From contig CM060732.1 of NCBI GenBank assembly GCA_030704615.1, forward strand, positions 12,030,001 through 12,094,000: a stretch of 64,000 nt of DNA, in the 5' to 3' direction. This stretch comes from Takakia lepidozioides (Eukaryota > Streptophyta > Takakiopsida > Takakiales > Takakiaceae). A program made the position numbers and the translations under genes. A model generated the notes under the pieces. That model did not search any database, was not told the DNA's origin, and worked only from the letters and a program-made list of their open reading frames with translations. Of this stretch, positions 57,745-64,000 are shown one piece after another; position 1 is the stretch's first letter, and each line of letters opens with the position of its first letter.

Positions 57745-58497
57745 TTGACTGGCAGCAGTTTAAGAGAAGCTCTTACATCTATTGTTGTCTTTATGTTCTT
57801 TCCTGTGATTCTTGCCTGTGAATAAAGCATTCATTTGCAGAGTCATTTTTTGTGTCTTTGTTCTTCCCTTTGTTATTCTCTTTGTTTAATATTGAATAAT
57901 ACTAACCCTAATCTCTACTAACCCTAATGAGATAAGCATAGTCGTGGCTCTACCTGTCCAATACATTTAAAAGTTCAAAACAACCCCTCATATGACACCA
58001 CGTGTCCATATATCAGCATGTCATAGTCAGGATCATGACTGCAAGACCTCCTCAATACATGCCACGTATCCACATATCAGGATGTTTGTAGTCATGACAA
58101 TGACTGCAAGACCTCCTCATTATATGCCACGTATCCATATATTAGCATGGTTGTAGTCAGGATAATGACTGCAGATCCTCCTCATGGATATGCCACGTGG
58201 CAGTTTCGGGAGACGCCATATGGCGCACATCCACAAAACCTCCTGGACTTATTAGAAAGAGACGTGTACAGTTTGCAGCAGCACACTAAGTCATGTATGG
58301 TAGAAGTACGTATGACTGCCACATGACAGTGAGATGTATCACTTAGTTCATCTGACTGCAGTCATCCATGACCGACCATACTGTACTCATTGTATTGACT
58401 TGGTTTGCACGACTTAAAGTCATAGAAGTCATATGTACCGTTTATGACCATGGGATAATCATATATACAGTCATATATACCGCGATCTGTTGTAGTG
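57745..58497. mobile_element. Right end of a third CACTA element with subterminal tandem repeats
   Basis: Units of about 65 bp start near 57997, 58061, 58126 and 58192, with GCCACGTATCCATATAT and TGACTGCAAGACCTCCTCA. The terminus GATCTGTTGTAGTG ends at 58497, where LINE coding sequence resumes abruptly. The end differs from the other CACTA ends (GATC rather than GATGAG before it). No matching left end with a preceding GGT was found in the window. Confidence 0.7.
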
Positions 58498-59977
58498 GGT
58501 CGTCACATGAGTTGGTTTCGATCTTTTTCTGATAGATTGCTAGGCACTTTTTAAGGGCCAGGAATCTTCATTTCTGTGCAGCCGAGATCTCACGACTCAT
58601 GTCTTGGGCAGCTTTACTTGTTGCTTGAATCTTGAGGGTAAATCTTTGAATAGGGCATTGGGCGTTGGTTGCAGATTGCTTCCAGACCTGTTCGAGACCG
58701 AGTTTGAATGAGGGGATAAAAAGGTGGAGGTGTTGAGTTTGTAGATACTCTCCTTTTTTTCCTAGCAAGGGGCATGGAAAGCGATGCAGCACTACAGCAT
58801 GGTCGAAACCTTGAACAATAGGCTCCTGAGGGAAAAGCGTAGCTCCATTGGAGAGAGAGAGGGAGACGTATATCCTATCTAGTCTGGCCATGCAGAGGTC
58901 TTGTAAGGATCGATTATTTGTCCAGGTGAAGAAGGGGCTAGTACTACCGGGGAGAGGCTGTGGCGATTCAATCTCGGAGAGGTTATGGGTCTGGAGAAGA
59001 GATTGCCAAGGCGCATCTTCATCAGGGTTGAGGCGAGGAGAAGCAGAGCCGCGCCTATCTTGGTCATTGTCAACCATGTTAAAATCTCCCGCCAGCACCC
59101 AAGAATGAGTAAGTGGCTGAGAGTCCATTTTTTGATTAATGAGGAACCATAGGTCGGCTCGCTCTGGGTGGCTGTTAGGGGCATGTATGTTTACAAAACC
59201 TATAGGATCGGGCTGGCTAGGAAGTTTGAGAGAGCAGAACTGAACTTGCCCTGGCTCCCAGACTTCTTCTTTGAGGATAAACTGGGCAAGGGAGGGTGCC
59301 AGTAGAATGGCGGTGCCTCCTCTAGAACCCTCGTACGATGGCTTCCAGAGGGCAGCCAACATTGGCCATAGGTGGTCAGAAAGGTTGGAGATCTTACCTT
59401 GGCAAAGCTTGTGTTCTTGGATGAAGACTATGGCCTCTACCTGCTAGAGAGGTACCAACCAAGTGCGCAATTTTATTTTTTTAAGAGCAGCCTGGTCAGA
59501 ACCAATCCCTCTGATGTTCCAAGAATGAATACTAACCTGCATCTTGAGGGATGGACAGGCTGAGAGGAAACTCTCAAATGATGACCTGGTCTTGAAAAAA
59601 TTGAATTTCGTTTTTTTGTCGTGTGGGAGAAGAGAAGAAACCCATTTATGGTTCAATGGGGCTTTGGGGGCGGGGCTGCAGATCTCAATTATCAATACCA
59701 GTGTGGAGGAGGAGTAGCCAGTGCTATGATTGGTGTGTAGATCAGGTTGGAATCTGGCTGGGGAGAGAATTTCAGAGTGGATCTTCTTAGTAGTGTCCGC
59801 GATTTCCAGGAAAAAGTCTGAAAGGAGGATAAGTCTAAGGGGGTTAGGGGTGCTGTGAGGAAAGGGACCAGCGTCTACCATGAAAGAAAAGGAATCTTGG
59901 CTGTCAGGGTAGGCAATGGAAGGCAGGATTTTGGTCCGGGAGACATGATCGGATTGAAGACAGAATTTTACAAACAT
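58498..59977 (-). pseudogene. L1-type LINE ORF2, endonuclease part, truncated before reverse transcriptase
   Basis: Minus strand: SIHSWNIRGIGSDQAALKK begins the AP-endonuclease. After a frame change near 59400 comes EAIVFIQEHKLCQGK, then SRGGTAILLA, NIHAPNSHPERADLW, WVLAGDFNMVDN, FTWTNNR, ARLDRIYVS and GFDHAVVLHRF. These are the catalytic and structural blocks of the L1 endonuclease, which nicks target DNA. The sequence ends at the CACTA terminus at 58497 before any reverse transcriptase motif. A frameshift and the truncation make it inactive. Confidence 0.87.
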
Positions 59978-60294
59978 TGCTCCAACGAGAGGAAGGGGAG
60001 AAAATAAAAAAAGGAACGGGGCAGGGGTTGGAACTTACGTGGTAAGTGAGAGCGTGAAGGGGGAGGAGGGTTGGCGAGGGCAGCAGTGGCGCTTCATGGG
60101 TGAGAAAGATGTTGAACTGGCGAGCAACTGGAGCTGAGTCTACAGCTTGGGGAAGAGTGTTCCGAGATTGATGAGCCCGAGGGGGGAGAATTTGCAAATC
60201 GGAAGAAGAGGATGAGTGGTTGGAGCCGAGTGGGTTGTAGGAGGGTTGTTCATTGATCCTTTTGCGTTCGATCTCTTTGTTTTGCTCATCCATT
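59978..60294 (-). other. LINE inter-domain sequence
   Basis: Minus-strand frames continue the LINE between zinc-knuckle and endonuclease parts (Ser/Pro-rich, no domain). Interrupted at 60295 by a CACTA insertion and resumed at 61348. Confidence 0.5.
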
Positions 60295-61347
60295 CACTAC
60301 AGGAAAAGGGGGGGGTTTTCGACGTCGCGGCCATACCGCAGCCATGCCGCGGCGTCGTAAAACAGCCCTTTTCGGGCAGGGGGGAAGAACCAAATTTGCG
60401 ACGCCCGGGCGTCGGACAAAAAAAAAAAACCTACTATGCAATGTAAAATTATTATCGTCACTAAGGGCGCCCCAACGCCTCTGCGACGCCAGGGCGTCGC
60501 AACAGCATCACCACAGTGAGAGGTTTTTTTTTTTTTTTTTTTTTTTTTGGGCTTTGCGGCCCTCAACTTCATAAAAGCGTCACTGGGGGCGCCCCGCACT
60601 GGGACGCCCAATGTTGCGATGCCAGGGGGTCGCAATGGTGTTGTGGTCAGCTTAGGTCATCACAAGGACGTCGCTTGGGGCGTCTGGCGGTGGGGAGGTG
60701 CAACAATGGCGACGACGCTGGGGCTGGGGCTGGGGCTGGGCACTAAGGCTGTGGAGGTTGCAACTCCCCGGCATCACAAGAGAGACCCCCTTAGAAGGAA
60801 CTTGAAGAAAATCTTTATATGTATATATATAGATTGCTTTTGTGATACATAGATGTAGCGTAGGTGTGTTGGTTAGTTTGTAGTGTCTTAGAAATGTTAT
60901 AACGTGGAGGTCTTAGGTTCAAGTATGCATTGCATGATATATGTAGAACAATGAACATATCGCCATTAGACAGAACCGGAGTCAATGGTCAACGCGGGGG
61001 TCGCAAAGTGCGACGCCCGGACGTCACAATTTAAGGGGGTACATTCGAATTTAGGCGGGAAAATTTGAATTTCAAAAACTTGTTGATCATTGACTCCGAC
61101 GCTTTTGCGACGCCGAGGCGTCGCAACATGGCAAGAAAAAAAATCCGTCGCAGCGAGGGCCCTCTTTCCCCCTTCATGCCACCTTACGACGGCTGGGCGT
61201 CGTAATGGTGTCGCAACGACGGATCGGCGTCGCAAAAAAATGCCGCGGGCTCGGCGTCGCGGGCTCAGCACCGCGCGGGGTGTGGGGCGCAGCTGGCGTC
61301 GCAAACCACCCCCCCCCCCCCCCCCCCCCCCCCCATTTGTTGTAGTG
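60295..61347. mobile_element. Non-autonomous CACTA, 1053 bp, TSD ATT, inside the LINE
   Basis: Left end CACTACAGGAAAAGGGGGGG (60295) and right end, complement of CCATTTGTTGTAGTG (ending 61347), with ATT on both sides (60292-60294 and 61348-61350). The interior carries repeated palindromic GCGACGCC-n-GGCGTCGC blocks (near 60345, 60400, 60482, 60614, 61006, 61107, 61186, 61225), a 25-base T run (60524-60548) and a 26-base C run (61309-61334) beside the right end. Open frames inside are low-complexity by-products of the repeats. Confidence 0.85.
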
Positions 61348-62613
61348 ATTTTGCTTTCCAGTACAGCATGTGCCATGGAGTAGGGTGAAGGCTGAGTGAA
61401 TCGTGTCCCTTGCTCGAATGGTAGCTAGATTTGTAGTTGGGAGCTGGTCATAGGGTGGCATACGAATCCAGAGACCTTTCCCCTCCAGACATTGACCAGG
61501 CATAGCCTTCTCTTCGATGAGTGCTAATATCTAGGTTGATGGTGTGAGGGCAGAAACCAGTCCAGGATATTGCCAATGTAGGATCCCCAGGTGATGAGTG
61601 TTTGAGCCTACAACGAGTAGTTTATATTGTACTTGTGCAGAATCGTTTGGATTTTCTCTTTGAGTGTTGGAATGGGGTCATTGTCGATGGGGCAATGGCC
61701 ATGTATTACTGCACATCTGCCGTGGTGATCCAATGGGACTCCAAACCAATCTCATAAGGAGTAGTGGCGAGGAGGGCAGGTTGCGGTGATCTCCTAAACA
61801 TGAGGGGGGTAATGCACGTTGCCTTGGGGTCTGTCACAGGTCGCAACCGCGTAGAACAAGGTTTGGATAGGAGCGGAGTTGGGCACATTTCCTTGCAATG
61901 ATTGGATTAATTGCAATGGTAGTCCTACCCCGACTTGGTGCCATTCCTGCTGCCTTTGATCTTGCTTGAAGATGGGCTTGAGATGTGGATGAGCTGACCT
62001 TGGGGAAGCGACGTTGAATGTGGTTGGGCTGAGAAGTAGGCTGGCCCTGTGCTGGCCTACCCTTGGTGGGGTCCGCTTCAACAACCATGGGGTCAATATG
62101 TTCCTTGCGCCTTTTCCCTACTGGGGATGATGAGGACTGCTGTAGATTGCCATCCCAGTCATCTTGAAGAGGGGATTGCAGAGAGACATTGTTAGTTGTG
62201 GTGGCAACAGGGATTTTAGGAATCATGTCAGTTTGAATAGGTCCCCTGCTAGAGTAATGAGGAGGGGCCTCTGCTTGTGAACTTGGAGAGCTTTGCTTTG
62301 TAGCTCTTTTGCGTTTTGCTTTAGGACAATCCACCCTAAGGTGACCAGACTGTCCGCAGGAGTAGCAAACTGAGAATGAAGTGTCCTCCGTGATTTTGAC
62401 CGAGAAGTAATTCCCCTCCACATCAATGGGCAATCTATTGAATTGGGGCAAGATTGCATCTGCTGGCATGGAAACCACGATCTTTGCAAACCCATTGTCA
62501 TTGATCCTCGAAGCAATGGTTGCACCTCTCCAGGCTGGATCTTTAGCGAACTCCTTGGTACACATTCCACCCCCTGCCCCCTCCCAACATCCTTGTCACA
62601 CCACCCCCCTTGT
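61348..62613 (-). pseudogene. LINE ORF1, zinc-knuckle part
   Basis: Minus strand 62565-61834 encodes AWRGATIASRINDNGFAKIV, LPQFNRLPIDVEGNYFSVKI and the CCHC knuckle CYSCGQSGHLRVDCPKAKRK, followed by a Ser/Pro/Lys-rich tail. This matches the nucleic-acid-binding ORF1 of plant L1 LINEs. The frame is locally intact, but the gene is cut by CACTA sequences on both sides. Confidence 0.82.
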
Positions 62614-62690
62614 CACTACAGGAAAAAGGGGGGTTTTGTGACGCCTCGGCCATGCCGTGGCGTCGCAAAACAGATAAAAAACGGAGAGGC
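62614..62690. mobile_element. Solo CACTA end inside LINE ORF1
   Basis: CACTACAGGAAAAAGGGGGG followed by TTTTGTGACGCCTCGG and GGCGTCGCAAAACAG matches the first about 75 bp of the 60295 element. No right terminus follows; LINE coding sequence resumes at about 62690. Only a terminal fragment remains, through truncation or aberrant transposition. Confidence 0.65.
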
Positions 62691-63878
62691 ATCCCAAAAA
62701 CATCCCAAAATGGTTGCCAATTTCCGGAAGGCAGAAGAGATACTGATTTGGGATATAGGGGAGGGCAATGACTCGAGGGGCCCACACTTTGCCATTGCGG
62801 TTGCCCAATGCCGCAGACCATGGAAATATGTTGATATTAAATCCTTGGAGGTGTGGGTTGAACGAGTGAGCTTTATCTGCCGTCTCTTGAGTTGCCAACA
62901 GAATTGAGTAGGAACCTTTGCCCCTGCGATGGCAAAAATGCTGCTTCAAGTCTCCCGACCCTCCCAAGAGTCTTATGGCCCAGTCCCTAGCATATACCCT
63001 GTCAACCTTTTTGCCTCGAAAATTCAAGAGGACACCCCTTCCCTGGATGTCAGAGACTTTGTCATTAATGTAATCGAAATCCACTTTGACCAATGGATCG
63101 TCTTCGCTCATAGCAAGCTGAAGGTCCGATGGATTCTCAATACGCTCGGGCTGCATGTCCTTGGAGTTATCTCCATGAGCATGAATGTTGTCCAAAGGAC
63201 TGAAAGAGGATCCACAGTGATATTGCATGTGAATTGGCTCGGAAACTTGAGAAGGCTTCGAGGAAGGCCCTGGGGGGTGATACTGGGTAGGAAGATCAAC
63301 CAACCTAGGGACTCTGATGTGAGCACTGAGATTGGTGTAGAAAATCATCTTGCCAGGGCATCCTAGTTTGGGCCTGATGTGCCATGAAGAAACCAATACC
63401 GGAAGAAGGTTGCGATTTGCGAGAAACAGGAAGGCCATTGTAGTTCTTGTGGCTGGGATTGACGCCCTTAAAACCACTGCTCGGAAATGGACCCATTGGA
63501 CACTTTGAAAGTGACAGGGAGCTGAGATTGAGAGAACGCGAGAGCTAGTAGGACCGCGAGAAGAGAACTGGAGTAGCGAGAAGGAAGAGAATTGACAAAC
63601 CGAGAAGAAGGGAACTGCAGGAGTGCTTCACCTGACAGAGAAAGAAAAGCCCGCAGGCTCCAACTGTAGAAGGTTAGATACCGGGTAGAGATGAGGAAAG
63701 GTGGAGCTATAGAATTGAGGAAAAAGAGCGAGACGCTGCAGATCTCTCTCAATGCGCGCGGCAAGGGGAGGAGAATACTGAAGGATACAGAGGTTGTCAG
63801 CTGCCCAGTAGCGAGAGATGAATGAGGGAAAGTTTGGAGCCTGTGAGGGGAGGGGAAACTTTGTGAGTACAGCTGCAA
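62691..63878 (-). pseudogene. LINE ORF1, N-terminal DUF4283-type part and leader
   Basis: Minus strand 63477-62691 includes DPLVKVDFDYINDKVSDIQG, KVDRVYARDWAIRLLGG, QHFCHRRGKGSYSILLATQE and NPHLQGFNINIFPWS, the DUF4283-like N-terminal domain of plant LINE ORF1. Further upstream (63878-63478) Ser/Leu-rich frames look like the 5' leader. No in-frame ATG fits a single continuous ORF1, so a start is not given. Confidence 0.72.
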
Positions 63879-64000
63879 GGCGGCTGTGAGTTATGGAGGA
63901 GATAATATACGAAGCCTTTATAACACTATCATTAAAAAGGTTTTAAAGGGAGAAGGATTTATGCCCCCCTGATGAAGGAGCACAGAAGCCTTGAACCAGC
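63879..64000. other. Window edge, no feature seen
   Basis: A short AT-rich stretch beyond the LINE leader. The LINE 5' boundary and target duplication could not be placed. Confidence 0.3.

Noticed and set aside
60966-61503. Glycine- and arginine-rich proteins encoded in the small CACTA
   Set aside because: The frames are by-products of the C homopolymer and the GCGACGCC repeats, on both strands at once.

Overview
The window looks like nuclear DNA of a land plant with a large, repeat-rich genome. A fern or another seed-free vascular plant fits best, but this is inference from gene style and not a species call. The evidence is spliced genes with GT/AG introns, a plastid maltose transporter (MEX1 family), a heptahelical AdipoR-like protein, a DUF829 protein, plant PLS-type PPR fragments, and a plant mix of transposons (MULE, hAT, PIF/Harbinger, CACTA, L1-type LINE). 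All splice structures below were inferred by eye from reading frames, splice sites and family knowledge.

Layout. (1) 1-8.7 kb: a Mutator-like element with a complete-looking two-exon transposase (4746-8251, +). A divergent multi-exon gene on the minus strand (1-4089, running off the left edge) carries a ParB/sulfiredoxin-like motif. Both flanks and the introns of the minus gene are studded with near-perfect palindromes. (2) 8.7-12.5 kb: a decayed hAT transposase and short repeats. (3) 13.8-31.3 kb: the host gene island, with MEX1-like (+), Yos1/IER3IP1-like (-) plus a decayed duplicate of its first exon, a single-exon Golgi-type methyltransferase (+), and a heptahelical receptor-like gene (-). 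Between them lie a TA-flanked MITE and a plastid trnA-like scrap. (4) 32.3-34.0 kb: a Harbinger-type MITE and a broken Harbinger transposase. (5) 34.9-39.9 kb: a six-exon DUF829/TMEM53-like gene (+). (6) 40.7-58.5 kb: a nested CACTA complex. An old CACTA copy (transposase +) is interrupted at 45432 by a related 7.7-kb CACTA (45432-53115, TSD TTG) lying in the opposite orientation, so the two transposase regions form a giant inverted repeat. These elements carry pieces of host genes: an exon of ribosomal protein eS1 (RPS3A) with its intron boundary, an FCP1/NIF-type HAD gene, and PPR fragments. (7) 58.5-63.9 kb: an L1-type LINE on the minus strand, truncated by a CACTA end. It is interrupted by a 1.05-kb non-autonomous CACTA (60295-61347, TSD ATT) and by a solo CACTA end.

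The most unusual items are the ParB-like partner gene of the MULE, the covarying palindrome arrays around it, and the CACTA family that carries an FCP1-like gene together with host exon fragments.
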